A stretch of DNA of 64,000 nt from Actinomadura citrea (GCF_013409045.1 NZ_JACCBT010000001.1:6634001-6698000), one strand, 5' to 3'. Positions 32,227-42,085 are shown, counted from the first letter of the stretch. Made by a program: numbers and translations. Notes: generated by a model from the letters alone, not told the origin.

Positions 32227-33177
32227 CTAGAGGGCGCGGAGGAAGCCGATCACGGCGTCGTTGACCTCGGCGGGGCGTTCCTGCTGCGTCCAGTGGCCGC
32301 ATCCGGACAGCCAGACGGTGTCGCGCAGGTTCGGCACGAAGTCGCGCATGGAGGCGATCGTGTCGCGGGCGCCGATGGCGACGAGGTCGCGGTCGCCCGC
32401 GATGTAGAGGGCGGGCGGGCCGATGGGGGCGCGGTGCCAGGCTGCCGTGAGCTCCCAGTTGCGGTCGAGGTTGCGGTACCAGTTGACGGGGCCGGTGAAG
32501 CCGCTCTCGGCGTACTCCTCGACGTAGGCGGCGATGTCCTCGGCGGTGAGCCAGCCGGGCAGCTTCTCCGGCTCGGGGAGGCCGTCGAGGAAGCCGCCGC
32601 CCTCCGGGACGACCAGCGGCGGGCACGGGCCGTCGCCGGACACCCCGTACAGCATGCGGCGGAAGGTGGCGGCCCGGTCGCGGTCGAGTTCGGCCTCCGG
32701 GACGTCCGGCTGCTGGAAGTGCACCATGTAGAAGCCGTCGCCGAAGAGGCGGCGCATGGACTCCACGGGCGGCCCGCTGCTGCGCGGACGGTGCGGAACC
32801 GACATGCCGACCACGCCGCGCACCCTGTCGGGGCGCATCTGGGCCACGGCCCAGGCGACGGGGGCGCCCCAGTCGTGGCCGACCACGACGGCGCGGTCCG
32901 CGCCGAGCGGGCCGATGAGCCCGACCGCGTCCGCGGCCAGGTGCAGGATCGTGTACCGGCCGGCGTCCGCAGGGCCGCCCGTGCGGGCGTAGCCGCGCTG
33001 GTCGGGCGCGACGGCGTGGAACCCGGCCTCGGCGAGCGCGGTGAGCTGGTGCCGCCAGGAGTACCAGCATTCGGGGAAGCCGTGCAGGAGGAGCACGAGG
33101 GGTCCTTCGCCCGCCTCGGCGACGTGCATGCGCAGCCCGCTGTCCGACCGGACGAAGCGGTGCCTGATCTCGGTCAT
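32227..33177 (-). CDS. Epoxide-hydrolase-like alpha/beta hydrolase
   Basis: A 316-residue alpha/beta hydrolase. The HGFPECWYSWRHQ oxyanion motif and the nucleophile elbow GHDWGAPVAW (Asp nucleophile, the epoxide hydrolase and haloalkane dehalogenase type) are present; the acid is in YIAGDRDLV and the base His in GCGHWTQQERP. Cap-domain tyrosines fit an epoxide hydrolase. It converts epoxides to diols in the family; the substrate is unknown. It is divergent from the deaminase/SUKH gene. Confidence 0.88.
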   Translation of the reverse strand: MTEIRHRFVRSDSGLRMHVAEAGEGPLVLLLHGFPECWYSWRHQLTALAEAGFHAVAPDQRGYARTGGPADAGRYTILHLAADAVGLIGPLGADRAVVVGHDWGAPVAWAVAQMRPDRVRGVVGMSVPHRPRSSGPPVESMRRLFGDGFYMVHFQQPDVPEAELDRDRAATFRRMLYGVSGDGPCPPLVVPEGGGFLDGLPEPEKLPGWLTAEDIAAYVEEYAESGFTGPVNWYRNLDRNWELTAAWHRAPIGPPALYIAGDRDLVAIGARDTIASMRDFVPNLRDTVWLSGCGHWTQQERPAEVNDAVIGFLRAL

Positions 33178-33359
33178 CTGGAACCCTTCGGGTGGCGCGG
33201 GCCGGTCCGTCCAACGCTATCCCCCGCCGGACGGCATTCTTGATCACAAAAACAGGAAATCGGCTGGAACGGTCCCAACGCATGCGCCCGCACCTGCGAC
33301 ACTGCTCGGCCAGATCGAACGCGCGGACGAACCCGCACACCGGCGAGGAGTGGAACAGG

Positions 33360-34406
33360 ATGTACGACGGCAGCCACACGGGCGGCCACACGGGCGGGCA
33401 GGCACAGGCAAGCCCGACGCCCGGGCACCTTCCGGCGGTGGGCGCGGGCAACACCCTCACCCTCAACTACCGGGACGCACAGGGCGAGGAGGTCTATCTC
33501 TCCAAGATCTCCGGGCCCGGGCTCCCGAGTCCCTTCTGGCAGGCGTGGGAGGAGCTCCAGCGGCTCGGGATCCCCGCCGAGAACGTGACGGCGGCCTTCT
33601 CCGAGATCGAGCCGTGCCGTCTTCCCGGGTGCTACTGCGACCCGCTCCTGCGCGACTTCGCCTTCCCTCACGCCGAGATCTCGTTCGGGCGGCCCTACGG
33701 CGCCACCGCGCGGGAACGGGCCGCCGCGGTCGCGGCCAACTCGGAGCAGGCGGCGGCGCTCGCCCGGATGATGGGCCGGTCCGCGCCGCCCGGGGCATCG
33801 CCGGTCCCGCCGCCCGCGGGCGCGCCGCCGGCGCCGCCGCTGGATCCCGCGCAGCTCGCGCAGGTGCTGGCATCGGCGTTCGGCCCCGCGCAGGTGCGCC
33901 GCTACCAGGCCGGCGACCTGCAGCGGATCGGGGTGCCACCCGCACAGGCGGCCGTGCTGGAGGTGGCCGGGCTCCCCGCGCAACTCCCGCACATCTTCCA
34001 GGCGTGGACGGCCCGGCCGATGCCGGAGCAGCTCGGCATCCGCCGCAGCCCGCTCTCGGAAGACAGGCTGCACGAGTTCGCCTCGCTCGTCAGCATCGGC
34101 GGGGACGGTCACTGCATGATCGGCCTGCTGATCTCCGGTCCTCCGCACGTGCTGGGCGGGGTGTGGGCGGTGGACCCCGTCCTCGGGACGACCCGGTTCG
34201 TCAACAGCGGCCCGGGGGAGCTCGCCCGCTCGCTGGCGCTGCTGTCGCACGGACGGCGGCGTATGCGGGGCAGGGACGCCCATGGGGCCGGAGAGATCGT
34301 CGAGCGGATCCAGGCACAACTCGCCTCCGTCGACCCGGCCGCCTTCCACGGGGAGGACCGCTGGTGGTCCCTCGTCGTCGAGCAGATGTGGAACGGGCTG
34401 TTGTGA
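33360..34406 (+). CDS. Deaminase-like and SUKH-4-like two-domain protein
   Basis: A 348-residue protein of a type common in streptomycetes. The N-terminal part contains TAAFSEIEPCRLPGCYCDPLL, which resembles the E-x2-PC-x5-YC zinc-binding pattern of toxin-type nucleotide deaminases, followed by HAEISFGRPYGATARERA. A Pro/Ala-rich linker leads to a C-terminal part (RLHEFASLVSIGGDGHCMIGLLISG to VLGTTRFVNSGPGELARSLALL) like SUKH-4 immunity proteins. ATG 33360 follows GGAGTGGAACAGG; an earlier start would add unconserved residues. No secretion signal. Possibly a toxin-derived or immunity fusion; activity is unproven. Confidence 0.6.
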   Translation: MYDGSHTGGHTGGQAQASPTPGHLPAVGAGNTLTLNYRDAQGEEVYLSKISGPGLPSPFWQAWEELQRLGIPAENVTAAFSEIEPCRLPGCYCDPLLRDFAFPHAEISFGRPYGATARERAAAVAANSEQAAALARMMGRSAPPGASPVPPPAGAPPAPPLDPAQLAQVLASAFGPAQVRRYQAGDLQRIGVPPAQAAVLEVAGLPAQLPHIFQAWTARPMPEQLGIRRSPLSEDRLHEFASLVSIGGDGHCMIGLLISGPPHVLGGVWAVDPVLGTTRFVNSGPGELARSLALLSHGRRRMRGRDAHGAGEIVERIQAQLASVDPAAFHGEDRWWSLVVEQMWNGLL

Positions 34407-34447
34407 CCCGGCCGGTCTGAACCGATCCATACCGTCCGGTGGTGGAT

Positions 34448-34467
34448 TGTGTGCGCGGGCCACATGG
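34448..34467 (+). promoter_or_regulatory. Candidate operator of the PHB island, bdhA site
   Basis: TGTGTGCGCGGGCCACATGG, 32 bases upstream of the bdhA ATG. It matches the site before the esterase operon at 17 of 20 positions and the site before the ABC operon at 16 of 20. A -10-like TAGGTT (34488-34493) lies six bases before the ATG, which points to a leaderless transcript and puts the site over the -35 region, a position typical for an activator. Confidence 0.65.
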
Positions 34468-34499
34468 GAGGGCGGGGCCGCGCTCCATAGGTTCTGCGC

Positions 34500-35288
34500 A
34501 TGACGAGCGTGACACCGCGGGCGACCGCGGGGACTTCGGGGACGCTGGATCTGTCGGGCAGGCGCGCCCTGGTCACCGGAGGCGCGAGCGGCATCGGCCG
34601 CGCCTGCGCCCGGCGGCTCGCGGCGGCGGGCGCCGAGGTGGTGGTGGCCGACATAGACGGGGACGCGGCGGAGCGGACCGCGGCCGAGATCGGCGGTGTC
34701 CCCCTGCTGGCCGATCTGGCCGACGTGGACGCGCTCGGCGGCCTGGCCTCCGGCACGGACATCCTGGTCAACAACGCCGGAATCCAGTACGTGGCGCCGC
34801 TCCAGGACTTCCCGCCGGAGACGTTCGGGCGGATCCTGCGGTTGATGGTGGAGGCGCCGTTCCGGCTGGTGCGGGACGCGCTGCCCGGCATGTACGAGCG
34901 CGGCTGGGGTCGCATCGTCAACATCTCGTCCGTGCACGGGTTGCGGGCCTCGCCGTACAAGTCGGCCTATGTGACGGCCAAGCACGGCCTTGAGGGGCTT
35001 TCCAAGGTGATCGCGCTGGAGGGCGCCCCGCACGGCGTGACGTCCAACTGCGTCAACCCCGCCTACGTCCGGACCCCGCTGGTGGAGAACCAGATCGCCG
35101 ACCAGGCGCGCACGCACGGCATGCCCGAGGACGAGGTCGTCGAGCGGATCATGCTCGACCACGCCGCCGTGAAGCGGCTGATCGAGCCGGACGAGGTGGC
35201 GGAACTCGTCGCCTATCTGTGCTCGCCGCCCGCCTCGATGGTGACCGGCGCCTCCCTGGCACTCGACGGCGGCTGGACGGCGCACTAA
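34500..35288 (+). CDS. bdhA: 3-hydroxybutyrate dehydrogenase (SDR family)
   Basis: A 262-residue short-chain dehydrogenase. NAD-binding TGGASGIGRACARRLA, NNAG in DILVNNAGIQYVAPLQDFP, and the catalytic NISSVHGLRASPYKSAYVTAKHGLEG (Ser, Tyr, Lys) are complete. The sequence around VHGLRASPYKSAYVTAKHG and FPPETFGRILRLMVEAPF is characteristic of bacterial D-3-hydroxybutyrate dehydrogenases. It oxidises 3-hydroxybutyrate to acetoacetate with NAD. It is two bases upstream of the regulator gene and within 8 kb of a secreted PHB depolymerase, which supports the assignment. Confidence 0.9.
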   Translation: MTSVTPRATAGTSGTLDLSGRRALVTGGASGIGRACARRLAAAGAEVVVADIDGDAAERTAAEIGGVPLLADLADVDALGGLASGTDILVNNAGIQYVAPLQDFPPETFGRILRLMVEAPFRLVRDALPGMYERGWGRIVNISSVHGLRASPYKSAYVTAKHGLEGLSKVIALEGAPHGVTSNCVNPAYVRTPLVENQIADQARTHGMPEDEVVERIMLDHAAVKRLIEPDEVAELVAYLCSPPASMVTGASLALDGGWTAH

Positions 35289-35290
35289 GA

Positions 35291-37183
35291 ATGAGCCGTA
35301 TGACCTGCGGCGTCTTCCTCGAACTGCTGGCCCGGGAGGCCTCCCCCGTCGAGTTCGAGGGCCCCCTCGTGCAGGCGCGGGCGGAGGGCGCGCCTCCGGC
35401 CGTCCTGGAGGAACTGGAGGCGACGAAGCTCGCCGCGCTGCGGGTCCGGACGATCATGCGGCGGCACGCCCGCCGGGAGAACGAGCTGGCGGCGCTGTTC
35501 GACACCGCGGGCGACCTCGCCGGGCTGCGCGACCTCGACGCGGTGCTGGAGGCGATCACCCGCCGCGCACGGCGGCTGCTGAACGCCGACATCGCCTACC
35601 TCACGCTGAACGACGACGCGCGCGGCGACACCTACATGCGGGTGACCGACGGGTCGGTGTCGGCGGCGTTCCGGCGGCTGAGGCTGCCGATGGGCACCGG
35701 TCTGGTCGGCCTGGTCGCGCAGACCGCGATGCCCTACAACAGCGACCACTACCTGGTGGACGCCCAGTTCGAGCACCGGGGGTTCATCGACGATGCGGTC
35801 GCCGAGGAGGGCCTGGTCGCCATCCTCGGCGTGCCGATGCGGCTGGGCAGCCGGGTCATCGGCGTGCTGACCGCCGCGAACCGCAGTGAGCGCCCGTTCG
35901 ACCAGGAGGAGGTGGCGCTGCTCGGCTCGCTCGCCGCGCACGCCGCGATCGCCATCGACAACGCCCGCCTCTTGGAGGAGACCCGTACCGCTCTGACCGA
36001 GCTGAGCGCCGCCAACGAAGAGGTCAAGGCGCGTAGCGCGGCCGTGGAGCGGGCGGCGCGCGCGCACGACCGGATGACCGCCGTGGTGGTCCGGGGCGGC
36101 GGCGTGGAAGACGTCGGCGCCGTGGTGACCGAGTTGCTGGGCGGCACCCTGCACGTCCTGGACGCCGACGGCCGGCGACTCGCGACGACCGGCGCGGCGG
36201 CGGAGCCCCTCGGCGACGACGAACTGGGCGGGGTCTCGGCCTCGGCCCACTCCGCACGCGCGCAGGGGCGCACGGTCAGGCGCGGCGATCTGTGGATCGC
36301 CTCGGTCTCCACCGGCGACGAGATGCTCGGCACGCTGGTGCTGCGCACCGCCGACGAGGTGGACGACGCCGACCAGCGGATCCTGGAGCGCGCGGCGCTC
36401 GTGACGGCGCTGCTGCTGCTGTTCCAGCGGAGCGCCACCGAGGCCGAGGGGCGGGTGCGCGGCGAGCTGCTGGACGACCTGCTGTCCGGCCGCCGGGCGG
36501 GCGCGGAGGCGCTGACGGCGCGGGCGCGGCGCGTCGGCGTCGATCTGGGCGCTCCGCACGTGGTGCTGTGCGCCACGTACGACTCCCGCGAGCACCGGCC
36601 CCGCGCGGCCTTCTGGGCGTCGTCGTTCGCGGCGGTGGAGCACGGCCTGGCCGCCTCGCGTGCGGAGGAGATCGTCCTGCTGCTGCCGGGCGACCGGCCG
36701 GGCGACGCGGCGCGCCGGGTCGCCAAGGAGCTCGGCGCCTCCCTCGGCGGGTCCGCCACGGTCGGCGCGGCCGGCCCGGTCCGCGGTCCGGGCGGGGTCG
36801 CCCCCGCCCACCGGGAGGCGCAGCGCTGCGCGGACGCGCTGCTGGCCCTCGGGCGCCGCGGCGACGGCGCCGGCGCGTCCGAGCTGGGCTTCGTCGGCCT
36901 GCTCATCGGGGACGACCGCGACGTGACGGGCTTCCTCGGGAGCGCGCTCGGTCCCGTCCTCGACTACGACGAGCGGCGCGGCACGGCCCTCGTCCAGACG
37001 CTGGAGGCCTATTTCGGGACGGGCGGCAGCCTGTCGCGGACGGCCGAGCGCCTGCACATCCACGTCAACACCGTGAGCCAGCGCCTCGACCGCATCGCCC
37101 GCCTCCTCGGCGACGACTGGCAGGCCCCCGAGCAGGCCCTCGAACTCCAGCTCGCCCTGCGCCTGCACCGCCTCTCCCGCTGA
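35291..37183 (+). CDS. GAF domain / PucR-type transcriptional regulator
   Basis: A 630-residue regulator. GAF domain at about residues 65-205 (LDAVLEAITRRARRLLNADIAYLTLNDDARGDTYMRVTDG; VGLVAQTAMPYNSDHYL); coiled coil at about 205-255; a second sensor-like part and the C-terminal PucR HTH (ALVQTLEAYFGTGGSLSRTAERLHIHVNTVSQRLDRIARLLG). Starts at ATG 35291, two bases after the bdhA stop, so it is cotranscribed with it. PucR/CdaR proteins with GAF domains are usually ligand-responsive activators of catabolic genes; I propose it binds the shared motif in this island. The ligand could be 3-hydroxybutyrate or acetoacetate (inference). Confidence 0.85.
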   Translation: MSRMTCGVFLELLAREASPVEFEGPLVQARAEGAPPAVLEELEATKLAALRVRTIMRRHARRENELAALFDTAGDLAGLRDLDAVLEAITRRARRLLNADIAYLTLNDDARGDTYMRVTDGSVSAAFRRLRLPMGTGLVGLVAQTAMPYNSDHYLVDAQFEHRGFIDDAVAEEGLVAILGVPMRLGSRVIGVLTAANRSERPFDQEEVALLGSLAAHAAIAIDNARLLEETRTALTELSAANEEVKARSAAVERAARAHDRMTAVVVRGGGVEDVGAVVTELLGGTLHVLDADGRRLATTGAAAEPLGDDELGGVSASAHSARAQGRTVRRGDLWIASVSTGDEMLGTLVLRTADEVDDADQRILERAALVTALLLLFQRSATEAEGRVRGELLDDLLSGRRAGAEALTARARRVGVDLGAPHVVLCATYDSREHRPRAAFWASSFAAVEHGLAASRAEEIVLLLPGDRPGDAARRVAKELGASLGGSATVGAAGPVRGPGGVAPAHREAQRCADALLALGRRGDGAGASELGFVGLLIGDDRDVTGFLGSALGPVLDYDERRGTALVQTLEAYFGTGGSLSRTAERLHIHVNTVSQRLDRIARLLGDDWQAPEQALELQLALRLHRLSR

Positions 37184-37195
37184 GCACGCCGGAAC

Positions 37196-37230
37196 GCGGC
37201 GCGCCGCCCCCTGGGGGACGGCACGCCGCG
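37196..37230. terminator. Terminator between regulator and livM
   Basis: Imperfect stem of about 16 pairs with a very small loop: GCGGCGCGCCGCCCCC (from 37196) against GGGGACGGCACGCCGC, two mismatches. It is placed between convergent genes. Confidence 0.6.
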
Positions 37231-37243
37231 CGCTCGGTTCGTG

Positions 37244-38233
37244 TCACACGGAGGCTTCGACCTTGGCGTCGTCGTTCTCGGGCGCGGGACGTGCGCGGGA
37301 AGCTCGGGCCGCGACGAGATCGCGGGCCGTGCCCCAGACGCCGCGGCGGAACAGCAGCACGACCACGATGAAGATCGCGCCGGTGATGATCCCGGTCTCC
37401 TCGAACCCGGCGCCGGCCAGGTAGTCGTTCAGCTCCACGATCAGCGCGGCGCCGACGGCCCCGCCCCACAGGGTGCCGATGCCGCCGAGGACGACCATCA
37501 TCACGGCCTGGCCCGAGGTCGTCCAGTACACGCCCTGGAGGGACGCGAAGCCGTGCCCGACGGTGAACAGCCCGCCCGCCAGGCCCGACAGGGCGGCCGA
37601 CAGGACGAAGGCCAGCAGCTTGTAGCGGTCGATGCTGTAGCCGAGCGCCCGCGCCCTGTTGGGGTTGTCGCGGATGGACATCAGGACCCTGCCGAAGGGG
37701 GACCGGACGATGCGCCAGGCGGCGAACAGCCCGACCAGGATGAACGGCAGCGCGGCGTAGTAGAAGAAGAACGGGTCGGACAGGTCCAGCCCGAACAGCT
37801 CCCTGGGGATGCCCTGCAGGCCGTTCTCCCCGCCGGTCGCCTCCCTCCACTGGTTGGCGATGAAGTACACCATCTGCGCGAAGGCCAGTGTGACCATGGC
37901 GAAGTAGATGCCGCGCAGCCGGACCGACAGGAAGCCGATCGGGACGGCGAGGGCGGCCGCGAAGGCGGCGCCGCCCAGCACGGCCACGGGGAACGGCAGC
38001 CCGGAGTGCAGCGCGATCAGGCCGGTGGCGTAGCCCGAGCCGCCCCAGAAGGCCGCGTGCCCGAACGACAGGAGCCCGGTGAAGCCGAGCAGCAGGTCGA
38101 CGGCGGCCGCGAACAGCGCCCAGCAGACGATGTCCAGCGCGACCGGCGGGTAGATGAACCAGGGCAGGACGAGCGCCACCACGAGCCCGGCGGCCAGCAG
38201 GACCGGCCGTCCGGCCAGCTTGGAGAGGATCAC
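37244..38233 (-). CDS. livM: LIV-type ABC transporter permease, LivM
   Basis: A 329-residue permease of the branched-chain amino acid family with eight or more TM helices and the LivM features LLLGFTGLLSFGHAAFWGGSGYA, LSVRLRGIYFAMVTLAFAQM, SPFGRVLMSIRDNPNRARALGYSIDRYK. The charged C-terminal tail is cytoplasmic. The start is GTG 38233, 16 bases after livH. It is last in a five-gene operon (livG-livF-SBP-livH-livM). The family also carries acids other than amino acids, so the substrate is open. Confidence 0.93.
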   Translation of the reverse strand: MILSKLAGRPVLLAAGLVVALVLPWFIYPPVALDIVCWALFAAAVDLLLGFTGLLSFGHAAFWGGSGYATGLIALHSGLPFPVAVLGGAAFAAALAVPIGFLSVRLRGIYFAMVTLAFAQMVYFIANQWREATGGENGLQGIPRELFGLDLSDPFFFYYAALPFILVGLFAAWRIVRSPFGRVLMSIRDNPNRARALGYSIDRYKLLAFVLSAALSGLAGGLFTVGHGFASLQGVYWTTSGQAVMMVVLGGIGTLWGGAVGAALIVELNDYLAGAGFEETGIITGAIFIVVVLLFRRGVWGTARDLVAARASRARPAPENDDAKVEASV

Positions 38234-38249
38234 AGGTTCTCCTCGGCGG

Positions 38250-39110
38250 TCACAGGGCCTCCTCGCGTCCGAACAGGCCGGCGGGGCGCCACAGCAGCAC
38301 GGCGGCCATCAGGATGAACACCAGCGTCTGCGACAGCGACGGGACGTAGTAGTTGCCGAGGGCCGACACGAGCCCGACCGCGAACCCGGCGGCGACCGAG
38401 CCGAACACCGACCCGAGGCCGCCGATCACCACGACCGCGAACACCGTGATGATCAGGTCGGAGCCCATCAGCGGGTTGACCGCCCGCATCGGCGCGGCGA
38501 GCACGCCGGCGAACGCGGCGAGCGCGATGCCGAACCCGAACACCGGCGTCACCCAGCGGGCGACGTCGATGCCGAGGGCGCGCGACAGCTCGGGCCGCTC
38601 GGTCGCCGCCCGGACGATCATGCCGACGCGGGTCCGGGTCAGCACCACCCACACGGCGGCGCACACCAGCACCGACACCGCCAGCACGAACACCTGGTAC
38701 GTCGGGTAGGTGAACAGGCCGAGGTCGATCGACCCGTCCAGCGCGGACGGGCGCGGATAGGGCTGCGACTGCACCCCGTACCGCCGCTTCACCAGGTCCT
38801 GCAGGATCAGCGCGAGCCCGAAGGTGAACAGGAAGTTGTAGAGCGGGTCCAGCGGCGCGAGCCGGTGGATGAACAGCCGCTCCAGCAGCACGCCCGCGAT
38901 CCCGAGGGCGACGGGCACGATCACCAGCGCGAGCCAGAAGTTCACGCCGAAGGAGTCGAGCAGCACGAAGGAGCCGAACGCGCCGAGCATGTAGAACGCC
39001 CCGTGCGCGAAGTTGACCACGCCCAGCATCCCGAAGATGACGGCCAGGCCGAGGGCGAGCAGGGCGTAGAACGCCCCGCCCACCAGCCCGTTGAACGCCT
39101 GTTGCAGCAC
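38250..39110 (-). CDS. livH: LIV-type ABC transporter permease, LivH
   Basis: A 286-residue permease: LQQAFNGLVGGAFYALLALGLAVIFGMLGVVNFAHGAFYMLGAF is the classical LivH N-terminus, with RAATERPELSRALGIDVARW as the cytoplasmic ATPase-contact loop and ITVFAVVVIGGLGSVFGSVAAGF near the end. The start is GTG 39110, 12 bases after the binding-protein gene. It pairs with LivM to form the channel. Confidence 0.93.
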   Translation of the reverse strand: MLQQAFNGLVGGAFYALLALGLAVIFGMLGVVNFAHGAFYMLGAFGSFVLLDSFGVNFWLALVIVPVALGIAGVLLERLFIHRLAPLDPLYNFLFTFGLALILQDLVKRRYGVQSQPYPRPSALDGSIDLGLFTYPTYQVFVLAVSVLVCAAVWVVLTRTRVGMIVRAATERPELSRALGIDVARWVTPVFGFGIALAAFAGVLAAPMRAVNPLMGSDLIITVFAVVVIGGLGSVFGSVAAGFAVGLVSALGNYYVPSLSQTLVFILMAAVLLWRPAGLFGREEAL

Positions 39111-39122
39111 GTCGCGGCCCGC

Positions 39123-40361
39123 CTAGAGGGAGCAGGACGGGTCGGGCTGCTGGAACGCCTCCGCCGCCGGGATCGTGCTGAGGATCTTCTCGTAGTCCCA
39201 GGGCTCCTTGACCTCGCTCTTGGGCTTGACCTCGGCGACGTAGGCGTCGTGGGTGAGCAGGTGGTCCTCGGCGCGGATCGTGCCGGTGGAGGTGAACGCG
39301 TCGTTGACCTTGGCGCCCTCGAGCTGCTTCACCACATCGTCGGACTTGTCGGTGCCGCCGCGCTGCACGGCCTCCAGGTACTGCAGCGCCGCCGAGTAGT
39401 CGGCCGCCTGCACGGCCGTCGGGCGGGCGCCGGTCTTGGCCTTGAACTTGTCGGCCCAGGCGCGGTTGCCCTGATTGGCGTTCCAGTACCAGAAGTCGGT
39501 GAAGCGCGTCCCGGCCAGGGCGTCGGAGCCGAGCGAGTGGATGTCGGTGATGAACATCAGGCCCGCGGCGAGCTTCACGCCCTTCTCGCCCAGCTTGTAC
39601 TCGTTGTACTGCTTGACCAGGTTGACGAGGTCACCGCCGGCCTGCATGGCGCCGAGCACCTGCGGCTTGGGCTTCAGGCCCGGCGCCTTCAGCAGGAACG
39701 TGGAGAAGTTGTCGTTCGGGAACGGCGTCGGGTCGCTCTTCACGACGCTGCCCCCGGCGCCCTTGATGGCCGTGGTGAACGTCTTCTGCATGTCCTGCCC
39801 GAACGCGTAGTCCGGGTAGACGATGTACCAGTTCTTTCCGCCGTCCTTGGTGACCCCGGTGCCCGTCCCGTGGGCGAGCATGTAGCTGTTGTAGCCGTAG
39901 TGGAAGGTGTACTTGTTGCACTGCTTGCCTTCCAGCTCGGTCGTCGCGGCGCCGACGTCGATGAACAGCTTCTTCTTGTTCTTGGCGACGGTGGCGACGG
40001 CGAGCGCGGCGGACGAGGTGGGCACGTCCAGGATCAGGTCGGCCTTCTTGCGGTCGTAGAGCTCCTGGGCCTTGGAGTTGGCGACCTCGGGCTTGTTCTG
40101 GTGGTCGGCGGAGATGACCTCGATCTCGTCGGTCACGGCCTTGCCGCCGTACTTGGCCTTGAAGTCGGCGACGGCCATCTTCACCGCCTCGACGGCGTTC
40201 TTGCCCGACAGGTCGGCGTACACGCCGGACTGGTCGGTCAGCACCGCCAGCACGATCTTGTCGTCGCTGATCTTGCCCCCGCCCCCGCCGGGTCCGCCCG
40301 CGCAGCCGGCCAGCAGCGCTCCGGCGGTCGCGAGCGCGGCCGAGCGTCCGAGAACTCTCAT
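39123..40361 (-). CDS. LIV-type substrate-binding lipoprotein
   Basis: A 412-residue periplasmic-binding-type lipoprotein: lipobox LLAGC with Cys20, a Gly-rich linker, then KIVLAVLTDQSGVYADLSGKNAVEAVKMAVADF, the typical first lobe of the LivJ/AmiC family. Further signatures: VPTSSAALAVATVAKNKKKLFIDVGAATTEL and NWYIVYPDYAFGQDMQKTFTTAIKGAGG. Such proteins bind amino acids, amides, urea or aromatic and short-chain acids. Because of its position I propose 3-hydroxybutyrate or its oligomers as ligand (inference). Located between the ATPase and permease genes. Confidence 0.9.
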   Translation of the reverse strand: MRVLGRSAALATAGALLAGCAGGPGGGGGKISDDKIVLAVLTDQSGVYADLSGKNAVEAVKMAVADFKAKYGGKAVTDEIEVISADHQNKPEVANSKAQELYDRKKADLILDVPTSSAALAVATVAKNKKKLFIDVGAATTELEGKQCNKYTFHYGYNSYMLAHGTGTGVTKDGGKNWYIVYPDYAFGQDMQKTFTTAIKGAGGSVVKSDPTPFPNDNFSTFLLKAPGLKPKPQVLGAMQAGGDLVNLVKQYNEYKLGEKGVKLAAGLMFITDIHSLGSDALAGTRFTDFWYWNANQGNRAWADKFKAKTGARPTAVQAADYSAALQYLEAVQRGGTDKSDDVVKQLEGAKVNDAFTSTGTIRAEDHLLTHDAYVAEVKPKSEVKEPWDYEKILSTIPAAEAFQQPDPSCSL

Positions 40362-40371
40362 CGGGGTCTCC

Positions 40372-41050
<679 letters not shown>

Positions 41051-41064
<14 letters not shown>

Positions 41065-41824
41065 GGGAGTCTCCGAGGTAGGCGGTGACGACGCGGGGGT
41101 CGTGGCGGATCTCGGCGTAGGGGCCCTCGACGAGGACGCGGCCGTGCTGCAGGACGGTGACCCGGTCGGCGAGGCTGGAGACGACGCTCATGTTGTGCTC
41201 GACCATCACCACGGTCCGCCCGGCGCGCACCTTCTTGATGAGGTCGACGGTGCGGCCGACGTCCTCGACGCCCATGCCGGCGGTCGGCTCGTCCAGGAGC
41301 AGCACCTTCGGGTCCAGCGCGAGGGCCAGCGCCAGTTCGAGGGCGCGCTTGCGGCCGTAGGCCAGCGCCCCGGCCGGGACGTCGGCGTGCTCGTCCAGCC
41401 CGACCTGCCCGAGCAGTTCGGCGGCGCGCTCGGAGTGGCGGCCGAGCGCCTTGTCCGAGCGCCAGAACCGCCAGCCGAGACCCGTGCGCCCGGCGAGCGC
41501 GAGCTCCACGTGCTGGCGCGGGGTGAGCTCGGCGAACAGGCTCGTGATCTGGAACGACCGGGCCAGGCCGAGCCCCGCGATCAGCTCGGGGCGCTTCCCG
41601 GCCAGCTCGTGCGCGCCGAGCCGGACGCTGCCCGCGGTCGGCTTCAGGAATCCGGTGAGCAGGTTGAACAGCGTGGTCTTGCCCGCGCCGTTCGGCCCCA
41701 CCAGCGCGTGGACGGACCCCTCGGCGACGTCGAGGTCCACGCCGTCCACGGCCCTGAAGCCGCGGAACTCCCTGACCAGGCCGCGCGCCGCCAGCACCGG
41801 GGCCTTTCGGTCCGGGTCGCCCAT
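41051..41824 (-). CDS. livG: LIV-type ABC transporter ATPase, LivG
   Basis: A 257-residue ATPase, first in the operon: VREFRGFRAVDGVDLDVAEGSVHALVGPNGAGKTTLFNLLTGFLKP, GLARSFQITSLFAELTPRQHVELAL, ALAYGRKRALELALALALDPKVLLLDEPTAGMGVED, VMVEHNMSVVSSLADRV. The signature is degenerate (ALAYGRKRALELALAL in place of LSGGQ), as is normal for LivG. Its promoter region carries the island's shared motif on the same strand, 86 bases upstream of ATG 41824. Confidence 0.94.
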
Positions 41825-41910
41825 GCGCCCTCCTCGCGCTCGTCGTGGACGGCCCGAACCGCACTCGGGCCGCCGTGACCGGGAACGCTAGGTGGCACCC
41901 GCGGACCGGA

Positions 41911-41930
41911 CCATGTGACCGGCACCCACA
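41911..41930 (-). promoter_or_regulatory. Candidate operator of the PHB island, livG site
   Basis: On the minus strand TGTGGGTGCCGGTCACATGG, upstream of livG. It agrees with the bdhA site at 16 of 20 and with the esterase site at 15 of 20 positions. The right half CACRTGG is kept in all three. A shorter related sequence (TGTGAGCCACAT, 41951-41962) lies nearby. Confidence 0.55.
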
Positions 41931-42005
41931 TTCGGATGTCCGGATACAGGTGTGAGCCACATCACGCGCAGGTCACGACCACGGGCACATGGCCGGGTGA
42001 TCCGA

Positions 42006-42025
42006 TATGTGTGCGGGCCACGTGG
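42006..42025 (+). promoter_or_regulatory. Candidate operator of the PHB island, esterase/phaZ site
   Basis: TATGTGTGCGGGCCACGTGG, 60 bases upstream of the esterase ATG. It contains the perfect palindrome GCCACGTGGC (42017-42026) and matches the bdhA site at 17 of 20 positions. It lies in the 261-base region between livG and the divergent esterase gene. Confidence 0.65.
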
Positions 42026-42085
42026 CAGCGGTCACAACCGGCGCTCACCATGGCGGGCATCTGACGTCCGCCCCGAGGAGCCGGA

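Noticed and set aside
34439..34993. Open frame starting inside the bdhA promoter
   Set aside because: It is in a shifted frame relative to bdhA and encodes Arg/Gly-rich sequence with no domain.
42017..42026. GCCACGTGGC as a stand-alone E-box-like regulator site
   Set aside because: CACGTG occurs by chance in this composition, for example inside the amidohydrolase gene near 551; only the longer 20-bp match is informative.
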